Assembly (NCBI GenBank): GCA_021495925.1
Contig: JAKEKT010000062.1
Coordinates: 124,001 to 188,000, forward strand
From: Diplodia intermedia
Taxonomy: Eukaryota; Ascomycota; Dothideomycetes; Botryosphaeriales; Botryosphaeriaceae
Length of the DNA stretch: 64,000 bases
Direction of reading: 5' to 3'
Each line of letters opens with the position of its first letter. The stretch's first letter is position 1. The notes under the pieces are model-generated. The model was not told where the DNA came from. It was given only the letters and a program-made list of their open reading frames with translations, and made no database searches. This document shows, piece after piece, positions 45,501-58,400 of the stretch. Both the position numbers and the translations under genes were made by a program.

Positions 45501-48500
45501 CCGCATATGCGCATGTAGCGGCCACACAGAGCGCGGGCGCAGACGCCGACGCATCAATTTCACACCTGGGATATCTGGGTCCGGGCTGGATGCCTTGAAA
45601 GTTTTGAGCGCCTTCACCGGTCGTACTGGGTTCGAAGGGAGGGACAGGCCGGCGAGAGGTTCAGACGAATTCTGGTCCTGGAGCGCTACTCCGGCTGATA
45701 AGTGACCATCGGCCGCGATGCTGTCCTTTTCCGACTACCCAATCACCCAGAGTCGGATAACGCCTCTTGAGCATGCGCCTAGTTTTTGCATGGCCGGCAG
45801 GGTTCCTGAGCCGCGCACTTCCGCTGCCCCGCGTGTGATGTGGGCAGGCACCTCCCAGTCACACAGGGCCCGGTGAGAAAGCAACGATCCTGGAGGGACG
45901 GTTTAGGCGTCCATCTCGTCATGCCTCGCCTTGGTCGTGGCTCGGCCTGCCCTGCACTAGCCGTACGGCACGGCGCGCGTGGTCTGCTGTCGATGATGAT
46001 GATGCGTCATGCTAACTCGTGTTTCGGGAGAATATCGATGCTCAATGGTGCCGCTGTCAGGATTTACTGAGCCTTTTTTCGGTTCCTTTTCTTGGGAAAT
46101 GAGCGACAAGGCTAAGGCACCCTTGGAGCGTCGATCGATAGTCGAGCGTACGCTACAAGAACTACAGCGTCTGAGAGTTGCCTCGACAATGGTTGTGGTA
46201 AAGATTAGCAGCGCGGGAGATGAGTTCCACGGACACCTTGGCGACCACGGAGCGCGGGGACTTGAGAGGCAGATGCTAGCATGAATCAACTTCTAGGCTT
46301 GATCACAGCCCACGTCGGGGTAAAGATGATGATAGAGCTAGGAGGGCCTTAGCTCATCTCCATGTCTTCCAAGCCGCCGAATCCCGCTCGCTGCATCCCG
46401 GCCAAACCGTTGCTTGGGGAGACTTACCAAGATCCATGGGCGCGGGAGTTTCCCTCGTCAACCAAGTCATTTCTGGTCCTGGTGTCTGGAATTGTGTGAT
46501 CGACTGAGATTGGCGGGGGGAAGCTTGTCTAGCGCGGAGACCTCCGCAAGCAGCGATTGGCCTCTTGAATGAACGTGACGGGAGATGGGTGGTGAGGGTC
46601 AACTGTTCCTGCGAGGACGGGCACCGTTTCCCTCCAAGCTGCGGTTCGGAGTAGGGGAGGTGACGAGGCCACTGTTGTGGTCGGCCTAGTGATGGGCTAA
46701 GATCTAGCTCTTCTTAGCTTCTTTTGGCTCCGGGTGAGCGTGGGAGTTGCGTAGCGTCTCCGACACGAAGCTAGCGGAGGCACCAACATGTGGAGTCGCG
46801 AGTGACGTGCCGCTAGTTTGAATCGTGGTTTGGCCGCTGTCAGTGAAGCATCCCCGAGGGGCCCGTCCACAGCGTCAATAGGGTTGGATCCCGGTAGCAG
46901 CACGTAACGGTGAAATAAAACACGGCAGAACGCAGCACCGAGAGGGCGGCACGACTCTAGGCCTACCGAAGTATCCTTACGCGATACCTGACACAGAATC
47001 GAAAAGCCTACTCGGCCCATCCCTACTCCATCGTGCGTTGACGCGCACCAATCTGCGCGGTCAAGGGCCATCCTGTCAGTTGGTTGCAGCCCAGTGCCAC
47101 CAGCCGGGGAAACAGAGATTGGCTACCAGAGCCACCTCTCGTCGCACCTAGAGGCGTGTCTCCGTTGCTGCTTTTGGCGGCACGCGCAGCTTGCGCGTCT
47201 CAAGCTTCCCGCGACGGAGGCGCAGCAGAGGGCAGCACTATCGGCAAGTGGGCGCTCCGACGACACGTCTCAAGCCGTAGCACACAATCAACGCCGTGCC
47301 GCTCCGGGCGCAGGGCCTCTCCTCTGGCGGTGGGAACGGTCGAAGCAGCGAGCAGGTCAACGGCTGACTTCGGCGCCACCCAGCCAGACGGCGAATCTGG
47401 CGAAGGGAGCACTGCCGAGCTCGCCATGTTCCGGGCACGTGGGCGCAGCATCGATCAGGGTTCCCATGGCCCGCCCCTTGGAGTGCCCACAATGACGTCG
47501 GCGAACGGCGGCATTTGCTGAGGCGCCTGGCGGGTGGGGAGCACAACGTCCAAGGGCGGCGGGAGGGACGCGCTGAGCCTAACTGCCGCCGTGCGCTTCG
47601 TCTGGGTGTTGGACAGGGCCACCATTGCACGGCGCTCGGGAGAATCGCCGGAAAATCACACCGATTGATGGGCACTCCGCCGACGCAAATCCTCATCTTT
47701 GCGTTAATTGGGCGTTGCAGCCGGCGCTGATTGGGTCCGCGGCATGTTGTGTGCGCGTGCCGTCGGATGCGATCCGCCTCCCCTCTGCGCTGGCCGTTGC
47801 CGCGAGAGTGGGTTGGACGAGGAAGGGCTGTCAAACGGCCAGAGCGCGTCTCCTGTCCGCTGCAAAGAAGCGCGTCCAAACTGCCGAAAGCGGATCTCGT
47901 GGTGCATGCAATGTTGCATGAGCCGTAGAGGCTGCATAGGGAAACGAACCATGATCGTCCAGGCCCGAAGCGGGCAGGCACAGCGATCAAACTGCCTGCC
48001 TCACCGCATTTCTTGGGTTTTGCTGCCTGTCGTCGACGTAGGCTGACTCAAGCTTTGGCATGCTGCGCCGGGGCACCGCTCACTGTCAAATCGAAGATCG
48101 TCAATTGCCCTTCAGGATTGACGCGCCCCGTGCCATATTTTTGCATTAGTGCAGACGGCAACCGGCGCGCCGCATGGAAAGACGGTGAAGAAGCTGTTCG
48201 CTTGCCTGTGTCGCTCTTGGCGAGGAAGCTGGTCGCTTCCAGCGCATGAACGATGAAACGCTGCCGTTGCGCTCGCCTGACGGGACCCTGGACAGGCATT
48301 CCGCGTGGGGGGGGAGCCGAATGGGGGATGTCCATATTGCAGACGGTGTTATGCTGTGATCTTCGATGATCGATGGGCATCCGCTCGCATCCTACGCAGC
48401 CCTCCCGCGGGCTGCATGCCGAAAAGGTACGATGACATACGTCGGCAAAGAGTAAGCCCAGCACCAAACGGGGGAGTAAGCCCGTCTGCAGTGCGTGGAT

Positions 48501-51500
48501 CAAGTTGCTCGTATCGTGCGCTGCGCTCCGGCCATAAACGCAAGACACATCGGTTTCATCCGCCGAGCGAGCCGCCCGCCATCTGTTTGAGGAATGGTAG
48601 AGGTGGAGGAGCTCCCCTCTCGCGGAAGCGTCTTGACCCGTTTTGGGACAACTGCCTTCCTCTCTGCGATCAGCGCCACGCTGGTCTCGGAGATGACCCG
48701 TCATGCTCAGTCTGCGTCCGCCGCAGATCCTTACGCAAGATGCGACAGGAGGCTGGAGATTTTCCGGAGGTGCAGACGACGTCGTACGACATTGCTCTGG
48801 GCATGCAATGCTGGACGACCGCGATGGCCGCCATGTCATGATTGAGGCTGTACCGCAGCTCCACTCAAGGGGCGGGCCGATAGCAATGACATTTCCGGTC
48901 GAGACGAAGCGAGGGAAGGCCGCCGTGTCCTGGTGCGGAGATCTCTGAGAAGTCATGGGTGGCGCGCCCGGGGAGCGTTTCTGATTCAGTCAAGTCGACT
49001 GGAAGAGGGGCGCATGGTTGTCGTCCAATCCGCATCTTCTGCCCGGAAATTCGGCCAGTCATGCGGAAGCTTGGGCAGGGCGTCCCTCGAGGCTCGGAAA
49101 ATAATGGCGTCTGATATGACGACGGCTCGAAATTCTGCGACACTTCATTGCTCAGACCCGCCCAACAAGCATCCGCGACACGTGCAGCGTGCGCAGGGGA
49201 TTGCCCAGCACGGCCAATGGGACCGGGGTTGGTTCAGGGGTGGGTAAATCACAGCAGGCCGTCCTGGAGAAGATCCCATGGGCGCGCATCGAGGATGCTG
49301 CGGCGCAGCAACCCAAGGGCGGGCGTGAGAAGCGACTCCATGGCAACAGAGATCGAGTAACGTACGTTTAGAGTACAAGGCGGACGATTTAGGGCGGGCC
49401 GCTCTAGTCGCCCATCGAACGGCCAATCGGTATGGAGCGTGGACACGCGGCAACTCAAAAACCCAGCCGGAGGTCCATTACGTCTTTTCCGGCGAAGATC
49501 TGCCAAAGTGCCCTCGGAAGCTGCCGTACCAAACAGCGGTCCAGCGAGACTCGCCGGAGGACCGTGCCGGCTCCAGCGCCAGGTCTGCAGGAGCGTGCCT
49601 CTGCGGGACAGATTGGAATAGGGACATTGCCCGAAGGGGAGCGGAGGTTGGCAAGGACGCTCCGTCTGGATCTCGGCTTGGCGCGGCACCGGGGGCAGAG
49701 TAATGCCTGCCCTGGCGCAGGGATGTATGGGATGCGCCAGTTGTGGTTGCTCCTGACGGGCTGACGAAAGGATCTACGTCAGCCGCTGTCTGAGCCATGC
49801 GCTGCGCAATTTTGTGACAGCGCGGTGTACCCCCCGAATGGAGAAGGCCCCCTGCCACTCTCGCAGTAGCTTTACTCCGGCATTCAGACCAGGCTTGTCG
49901 TCCCGATCCGTTTTCGGCGCAGCGGGCCATTGAAAAGGATCGTGAAGGGCATCGCAGCTGCCCGTTCCAACAGGCCGCTGACGGAAGCGCAGATGCAACG
50001 CCGCTGCGCTTGTTGGGCCGGTGGTCAGCTGCGACGCAATCAATATCGATAGATGACTTGCGTTGGCCCGTCGATGGGCGATTTAGGCGGGTGCTCCAGA
50101 CAGGGTGATCCATCCCAAGCCACGCTTACCGGCACGACGCGGCACGCACGGTGCAGTTTCGAAGCTTCGCTACATGCGGATACACGAGGGCGTTGTTGAG
50201 GTGGTGACCCCTGGTACATGCGGTCGCTCACCGTTCAGTAAGCACCGGCTAGCGCGCAACGAGGAATTGGCGCCGTGGGCGCAGCCTGCAGAGCACGCGT
50301 CGATGTCATCATCCGCCAGGCCGGACGGGTCCTCGCGTGCGCTAATCGCCGGAGGACTTGCGGGACCTGGGACGAAAGCGTCTGGCGTGACGAGATCGCA
50401 GCAGTCCAAGACAATTCCGAGGCAGGGATGGCGAAGATCGAAGCGTGCTGCCAGATTGGCCTCCAGAGAGCAGCAATTAAAGTGGCGTAGCGTAATCCTG
50501 TAACGGCATCACGCGCGCCATGAGGGGAACGAGGGGCGACTCATTTAGGACCGAATCGCTTGTGAAATGTGTCAAGGTCACCGCCATCTCGCAGACGACC
50601 CCGGTCCCCGGTGCATCTCCCAGGTTTTTGCGCGCGATAATCTTGTGTGTTGCAGATCAGCCGAGGAAATGCCCCCTGATCCGAACCGTTGTCCTGGGGG
50701 TGACATCCAGCGGACGAGCCGTGCGCCGCATGGACGACGCATTGTTTGGAGACGCTCGGGACGCAGGCTGCTGGCGCGCCGCCTCCCGCCTGCATCCACG
50801 ATCTGGCCGCGGGCCACCGCCATGCGCCTGCCAGCGCTCCGGCGCTGGAAGGGGGCGAGGCGTGGAGATTCGCAGCGGCGGTCGTGAGGCTGGCGTCGAC
50901 GAGGCCGCACCCGGCGCGCCAAGAACGGAGCGACAGCGGTGGCCGACATTCCTGGATGGAGATCGGGCATCCCGGCTGTAGCTCCCAATGCATGACTAGC
51001 AGTCGGAGGGGATGCGGCGGGCGATTGCAAATCCTCCTGACACGCGAGGACCAAGATAAACGCGCGCCAAAGGGGAAAGAGCGAAGAGCAGCTGCAGGCT
51101 CGTTGGCGGACCAAGGCCGGCGGGCGGCGGGCAGCGGGCAGCGGGCAGCGGTGCGGTGATGCGAGCCGGTGATCGCGAGTCGCAGGTCCACCGCCGGCGG
51201 CGCGGCGGCGCTGGCGGCGGCCGGCGCTCAAGCCCGGCCTCCGTCTCCGTGCAGCGCAGCGCTGCAGCATCGCTTGCGTTGTACGCAGCGGCGGGCAAAT
51301 GTCGCCAAAATGCGCAGCACGCGTGCGCCGGGAGGCCTGGCGGGCGGCGCGGGCCTGCGTGCGGTGGTGCTGGGGTGCCGGGGGCTGGGGCTTGGGGGTG
51401 CTGTTGCAGCGGGCTGCCGTGCGCTGGACTGCTCGGAGCGGGTGCTGTCGTGAGCAGCAAAAGCGGCGCGTCGGCCGGCGCATGGCGGGCGGGCACTGCG

Positions 51501-54151
51501 GCGCTGGTGGTACGCGCCGAACAAGCAAGCAATGTGGGGGGCTCGCGATGCAGGTGGGCGGTGTTGACGAGCACTGGCGAGTTGAGGTGGAGCGCCAGGC
51601 CCCGCGTGTTTGCCTGGCGAGTCAGGGCCAATCAACGCGGCCGCGCTAGATGCCTTCTCGAAGAGCGGTACGAGGCCACGCACCGCCGAAGCAGCAGCAG
51701 CAGCGCTCGCCGACGGGAGCATCCCGGGCGCTCCTCGCGTGGTGGCCGGGCAGCGGACATGCATGGCCCCGCGAGCCTTTGATGAAGAGCGGCGGCCCTG
51801 CGGTGCGCCGCTTGGGATGCTCAGGAGAGCGGCCGGGATGGGCGGCCGGCAGGCGTGGGAGAATTTTCGACGCCTCTTCCAGCGAATCTTCCACTGATCC
51901 GTGCTGCGATCGACGTGCTACCGCCCGCCCGCGCTGCTCCTTGGGAGGCATCCTTGGCCGCCGGCAACCTCATCCCACCATCGCGCCCGGGAGGATCACG
52001 CACTAACGCGCTCCGATCCCAGCGGCAGGCGCAGCTGATGACGGCGACGAGCTGTCGGGCCCCGCGTGCAGCATCTTGCGCCAGCAGCGTCCGCATGAGG
52101 TCGGCGGCGCCCCGCGAGGGCGGCGTGCGGAGCTGCTTTATCTCGACATGATCTGATTCTGATCCTTCACCTGCGTAGCGCTGCGGTCGATCGCGCGCGC
52201 CCTCGAGCGTCAATTTCCCAGCGCCCTGGGACATGGCTTGTCGACTGCAATCCTTCGCTGTGCCGCCGGGGTGGATGCTGCGCAGCGTTGTTGGGTCTGA
52301 TATAGGCCGCTCGGAGATGCCCCCTCCTGGCGGCCTAGCATCGTCATCAGCGTCATGCAGCTAGAGAAGCCCCGGCGAGCGTGCGACTCAGCGTGCGGCC
52401 TGGTTCGTTGGGCAGCAAGCATCGTCGAGGCCAGCGAGGGGCCGCGGGTGGCAGTGGGGGATCCCACGGCAGCAGCGTTGGTGCTATTGGGAGGCGCGCG
52501 AGAGACAGCGCGCTCGCCTACTGGTGATCAGGGTCCACCGTGGCTGGATGGGCATCAGACCGCGGACGCCCGCTGTGCGGAGGGCGCAGGACATGGCGCG
52601 GAACGGAATTGTGATTGCAGGGCGAGCGTGCTAGCGTGCGGAGCAACAGGCAGTGGCAGCTTCAAATTTTAAGCGGCCGGCTATTGTCGCGCGCGGCAGG
52701 GCCGAGTCGCTGCGATCTGGCGGCAGGGCTGCGTCGCACGCTGCATCGGTGTCGGCGCGTGGTCGTATGTGAAATTGTCGCCCACCCACCTGCGCGTCTC
52801 CATGCAGTGCAACTCGGCGCCGCAAGCGAGCAGCGAGCGGAGCGCGACCTGGAACGCCGGCTGACGCAGCAGGCTCGGCTGCGTGCTGTGCGCGCGGAGA
52901 GGGCGTCGCGGGCGCGGTGAGGCCGCGAACGTGGCTTCAAGGTTAGCTGCAGATGATGGGCGAGCGGGCGGCTGATCAGCACGACGACTCCTCTGTGCCC
53001 GCGGCGGGCCAACGGCTACTGCCACTCCACGGCCACGGCCACAGGCTCACACTCCCGCCGCGGCGGGATGCGCAGCTGGCGTGCAGGCGGAGCAGGCCGA
53101 TTGCCCACGGCGGCTTGCGCGCCTGCCGGCTAGCGGACTCTAGTCAGGCTGGTGGAGCGGTTAATCGCTGGCGCTGGCGCTGGCTAATCGCACGCGGTGC
53201 TGCGGTGAGGACGCAGCGCAGCGCAGGCAGGCGCTGCACCTGACACTCGCACTCGGCCCGTCTCGCATCGTGAGGCTTCTGCTGGCGTTTGCAGTCGGCC
53301 ACCCAGGCAGCGTGCCAGCAGCCGGGACCCCGGAGCCGTTCCAGCGGCGGTGGATGCGGTAGCGATCTGCCCGCCCGCGCTGGAGCAGCACGTCTCCGAC
53401 CGCTCACGTTCCTGAGCAGCGCTCCCTTCATCAGCGCGTCGCACACGCAATCTACACCGGACGGGGCGCGACTGTGGGGGAGCCGGCCAACCAGGTCCCT
53501 TGCATGCAGAGCTCGAGCACTTGGCCGCTCTGCCGCGAGATCGTGGGCAGCCCGGCGCACATCACGCATTCCTGGCGAGCCGTCAAGCGCAACCGAGGAA
53601 TTTATCCGTCACGCTGGACTCGCCGGAGGTAGTGGCCTGAGAGCAGCCGATCTGCAGTGCAGCAGGGCCTGTCCCGGCCGCCTCATTCCCCGAACGGTTC
53701 GATAGCCGGCGATGGTGGGTGCGCCTTTGACACGCAGGGGGGCCCTGGCCGGGGCTGGTGGATCCCTGTCGCTGCTCCGAGTCGCAGCGCGAGGCAGGGC
53801 CCGGTTGCCGCATGGGATACAAAGCACGACTATCATCTGCATTACCGTTGTGAAGAAGTGGGCACAGGCGCTCTCCAGATAATAACGGCCCGCCTCTTCA
53901 ACGGTGGATCCCCTTCGCTCAAGCCAGGGTCCCGCTGGTCTCAGCACAAGTGACCCACCCCGTTGGCGACGGTCACCGCAGCCCGTCGACGTACTTGAAT
54001 GCCCGCCTGGCCCAAGCCGCGCAGCTTCAGCCCAGGTAGCCCACCGACACACGGCATCTGCTGGACACGCGCTGTCCACCGCCGCTCTATAAACTTCCAT
54101 TCCGTTCCCCTCACCACCGCCTCTTATTCCATCGTCGCCCCAGGGTGAGCG
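45501..54151. other. Gene-free region, segment 3: GC-rich DNA upstream of mtfA
   Basis: 8.6 kb with no recognisable gene. From about 50500 on it becomes very GC-rich, so long frames stay open in up to five frames at once; they read as Arg/Pro/Ala-rich sequence and none shows a motif. The last few hundred bases lead into the mtfA start; a CT-rich tract at 54085-54140 and CCCCAG at 54138-54143 could mark a leader intron end. Confidence 0.5.
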
Positions 54152-55439
54152 ATGCAGCTGTCGAGTATGGTCCACGGCACTGGGAGGGACAGCCGTCAAG
54201 AGGCGCACGAGTACTACCGCCAGCAACACCAGCACCACCTGTACCAGAGCCAGCGCGTCCAGCACCACCCGCAGGACGTCGCCGCCGGCTACCACCACCA
54301 GCTGTACCAGCAGCAGCAGGCCTTCAAGCACGCACACCCCTACCCCGGCGCGCCCCAGAGCCCGCCCTCGCCGCCCGTGGAAGACCTGGCGAACAAGCCG
54401 TCGCTGCCGTCCATCTCGAGCCTGCTGGGCATCGCCGACGGCGAGCGCCCCAACACCGAGCCTGGTAAGTTGCAGCACCGCCCACTTCCGCCCATGCCGC
54501 ACGCGCATGCGAGTCGCGAGCACCGGCCGCCTCACTGCCGAGAGAGAGAGAGAGAGAGAGTCACGCGAAATTAACACTCCCCCAGGGTCGCAGTCGCAGC
54601 AGGCGTCGCCAAGCCAGCAGCCGCAGGCCGTCCCACAGGCTCAGCAACAACAACCGCCGCCGCACCACCACCACCAACAGGTGCAGCACCAGCCGGTCCT
54701 GCCGCCCGACCACCGACCCGACCAGGCTCAGCAAGCTTTCGCCCCCACGATCGTGAGCCACCCCAGAATGACTTTGCCGCCCACGCCTCCCATGCGGCCG
54801 GACTCCGTCATTGACGGGAACCAGTCTCCCTCCACCTCTTCGCAATCGTCTGTCCCGCAGCAGACGCCCTACTACCTGGGCCAATCGCTGAACAACATGG
54901 AGCCGCACCAGCAGCGCCAGCAGATGCCCCCCGCTGCTCCCATGCGCCAGCGCCCATCCGTGCCTTCGCAGCCCGCGACCTCTCCTTACGCGACCTCGCC
55001 GTACGCGGCTTCTCCCTACGCCTCCTCTCCCGGCGCCGCCTCCGTGGGCTCGTACTACTCCCCGGAAAACCAGGTCTACACCTCTCCGAACATGTACGGC
55101 CAGCGCCCGCTGCCCTCGAACTTCCCCCCGCCGCCGGTGCCCGTGTCGGTACCGGTCACGACGCCCGGCAACCCCAACCCGTGGCAACACCACCACTACA
55201 TCAGCGCGTCGAGCGCGGCCGCCTTCCCCCAGTCGCAGGACCGGTACATCTGCCAGACGTGCAACAAGGCCTTCTCGCGGCCGAGCAGTCTGCGGATCCA
55301 CAGCCACAGCCACACGGGCGAGAAGCCGTTCAAGTGCCCCCACGCCGGCTGCGGCAAGGCCTTCAGCGTCCGCAGCAACATGAAGCGCCACGAGCGCGGC
55401 TGCCATGCCACGGCCGGGCCGTCGGTGCACGGATCATGA
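54152..55439 (+). CDS. mtfA: C2H2 master regulator MtfA
   Basis: Two exons: 54152-54464 and 54586-55439 (388 residues); intron GTAAGT...CAG, 121 nt, contains an AG microsatellite. The C-terminal pair of C2H2 fingers (~328-380) reads RYICQTCNKAFSRPSSL, HSHTGEKPFKCPHAGCGKAF and SNMKRHERGCH, the near-invariant MtfA signature. Two upstream blocks also match MtfA: SLPSISSLLGIADGE (~90) and LPPTPPMRPDS (~170) followed by SPSTSSQSS. The N-terminal half is rich in Gln/His and the region before the fingers in Pro/Ser/Tyr. In Aspergillus, MtfA is a nuclear transcription factor that controls secondary metabolism, conidiation, sexual development and protease output. The gene sits alone between 16.2 kb and 6.1 kb of gene-free DNA. 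Confidence 0.93.
54541..54560. repeat. AG microsatellite inside the mtfA intron
   Basis: Ten AG units about 25 bases before the acceptor of the only mtfA intron; the purine run replaces the pyrimidine tract often seen at this place. Confidence 0.9.
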
Positions 55440-58400
55440 TGGCGATGACGACTTCTCGACGCGGCAGGATTCCATGAGAACTGTACATGTACAGCAACGG
55501 ACGAGTTTTCAACGAGACGTGCGTGAAAAGTTATCAAAACAAAAAAGGGATAGACGCGGGTGTTTTCAGGGGCATTGGTCCACGGCCAAAGGTCTTCAGG
55601 TCACGGAGCCGACGTGGGAGAGCTTCTCCACCACAGCGACGTGGGGCGAACACACCCGTACCCCTCGCAGGGCCTGCTGGGTGGCAGAGCACGAGCAGAG
55701 CTCTGCGGGGCAATGGCAGCGAGGACAGTAATGGTCTCATCGAACGCGACACGGCGGCTGCTCGACCGAGCGATTTCCTCATCCACGCTTTATACCACTT
55801 GCATCATTCCTCCGGCGTTTAATTTTCCTCGGCATGGGCGTTCAAGCGGAGGCAGTCGATTTCATCTGTTCAATTCTTTCGCTCTGTTTTTCTCTACATC
55901 CTTTGCATTGGACCGGCGTTGCCGTGGCGGAGACGGTCGATGTTGTAGCTACTTTTCTTCTCCCTCCCCTTCCCAGCGTGTTTTCCCACCACTCTTCATC
56001 GACGGGGCCGTGGGCGCCGCCGATTGATCCCGCCGCACAGGCGGCGGGTCTCATCGCAGTCTGCTTCAGATGGCTTGCCCGGGTCCCCCCCAGGGCAGGC
56101 GGGGGTAGCTTTTGTCTAGTTGTTCCACCATATACCGATCGTTATTGTGTAGTATAGGCCACGCGCTTAGCCGTAGAGCTCGGAATAGCAAGTCGTTGGT
56201 GCCGGCACGCGTATCTCTGCAGTGTTACCTAATTGCGCGCATCGAGGGCGACTAACCTGGGGAATCTGCAGGCAGAAGAGGATCGGTGCTAGCGGCGCCA
56301 GCACGCGGTGGGCTGTGGTTGCATCGTATGCCTTCTTCACCGCCGCGCGGCGAGGGATTCGCTGGCCGTGACATCGTGATTTGCAACACGATCACCGGGC
56401 TGCAGCGGCCCCTCCCCACTTGTCGTCGCTCAGCTACGCGCCAGCGCGCCGCTGCCGACGCACGACGCCCACCGAAAAATGTTCGCCGCTCCTTCTCTGC
56501 TGGACCCTGGGCGGGTTCAACGCCAGCTCGGCGACTCACCGCGCTCTCCGCCGCGACACGTAACCCCGAGCCAGCAATCATCCGCCGCCCGCACACGCGC
56601 TCCCCTGAAATCTGCCCCCGATCCCACGCCTCGCGCGCGTGCCTCAGGCACAATGGCTGGCCCGCCGGCCGGCAAGCGGTTCGGGAACGACTCGGGTCAA
56701 GATTGACGCCGCCCACGCGCGATGCGCGCCAGCTCGCCGCCTAGCAGCCCACCAGGCAGAGCCGCCGCCGTCCCGCTGGGCCTCTCGCTTCACGAGGCGG
56801 TGAACGAGGCACGCGCCCCTGGTCCTGCTGCCCTGCGCCACCCTGCGCTGCCCTGCGTGGCCCACGACGCGCACCCAGGGACCCGGGCGGCGATGGGCAC
56901 ATCCTCTGACCGGCGGCGGTGGGGGCGGGAGGGACGACGACGTCGGACGGACAGGCACCAGGCACGGAGGAGCGCTGCCACAGCCGCCCTCGCGAGACAG
57001 CGGGCACGGCAAGCTCCAGCGGACTAGTCGAGGGACGCGAGCCGTCGCAGAGCATGCACGAAGCCTGTCGCGCGCCGGTAGCCAGCAGCTCGCCCGTCGG
57101 CGGGCCAAAAGAAAACATCGAGGGTGATGCGCTGGATCTGCCAATTCCCGCGCGTCGCGCACCCTCTTAACCCGTTCCGAGCACATCTTCCGTGCGATCT
57201 CCCTTGCGCGGACCAGACTTGCTTTTCTCCAGCCACGAGGCGTGCCCATCACCATCACCGCCGGGCTCCAGCGCGGACTGCGCCGGCAACACAGAGTCAG
57301 GGACATGGCCGGGCCCCGCGGAGATAGCAAGGGCCTGCTCTCGTGCGGCTCCTCGCCGCTCGCGGAGTTGTGGGCAAACACGGACTTGCCTGCTCTAGCT
57401 GTTGCGCTACGGGGTTTGGGCGGTTTGATCTTCGCTAACCGCACGTCGGTGCGTCTCGCCTCTTGCGCAAAATGGGTCGATTGACGGCCGCGGAAGCGCG
57501 CGCTAGCTCACGGCTTCGGGGCAGGGCGAGCGACGGCGAGGCTATGTTTTTGACAGCCGTCAAGGCGCCGCGACACTCGCCGTCTCCATATGGGCGCGGA
57601 GCGAGGCGCTGACACGTCGAGCTCCCGCCTCGCCAGCGTTAGCCCGGTTGGGCCATGTTTCTAGTAGCTTGCCTCTTTCGGCAATATACGGCTCGCGCGG
57701 CAGTTGGCACCACCACGTCCCGCCTGCCACTCTGCTGTGCGGTGGTCCTGTCGGCACTGAGCACCTCATTTCCTCGACACGCGCCCTCCTTTTGCCGCAG
57801 AACAATTGGGATGGACATGAGCACTATGCTGATCAGCTATAGCACCTGGATTATTGATCAATGGGCCGGCTCGCGGGCTCACGGAGTCGACGGCAGTCCT
57901 CGTCAGCCCGCCGTCATGGCCGAATGCATGTTGCCACGGCCTCAGCACCGGGCCCAGTCCAAAACCGGTTCTGACCTCGCACACGCATATCGCCCCTCTC
58001 CACAATACACACGTATCGTGTCAAGCTGACCTTCCTCCGTCCTCGACCGCACGCGCCCTCACCGCTTTTTCCGCCGGATGCTGAAAAGCTGGCGGGCTAT
58101 CTGCCGCGCTTAATCGTTAGCCTCCCCACACATCAGCACGCGTCGCAAGCCACACGGCGGATCCTCCCTCTTCAGGTAGGCTGTCGTTGCTTCTTGCAGC
58201 CAGCCTGGAATCCGTCCCCTCCAGCGCGTCGGATGGAGCCGACACCCTCCCGTCCTTGCATGAACAGTTGATGTAGACGTTGCTTCTTCGTGCTCAGTGC
58301 ATGCCGTGTCAGATGCTCCTGATTGCATGCAGTGGGCGTCAAGCACGGTAGCGGCCACATGGCCCGGGGAGAAAATAAAACCGACAAAAAAGAAAAAGCG

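Noticed and set aside
46009..46284. 91-codon plus-strand frame in the gene-free region
   Set aside because: An opposite-strand frame overlaps it, no splice partner is visible and no motif is recognisable.
50578..51528. 316-codon minus-strand frame and several overlapping frames at 50.5-53.6 kb
   Set aside because: Up to five frames are open at once because of GC content; translations are Arg/Ala/Pro-rich, without motifs or consistent splice sites.
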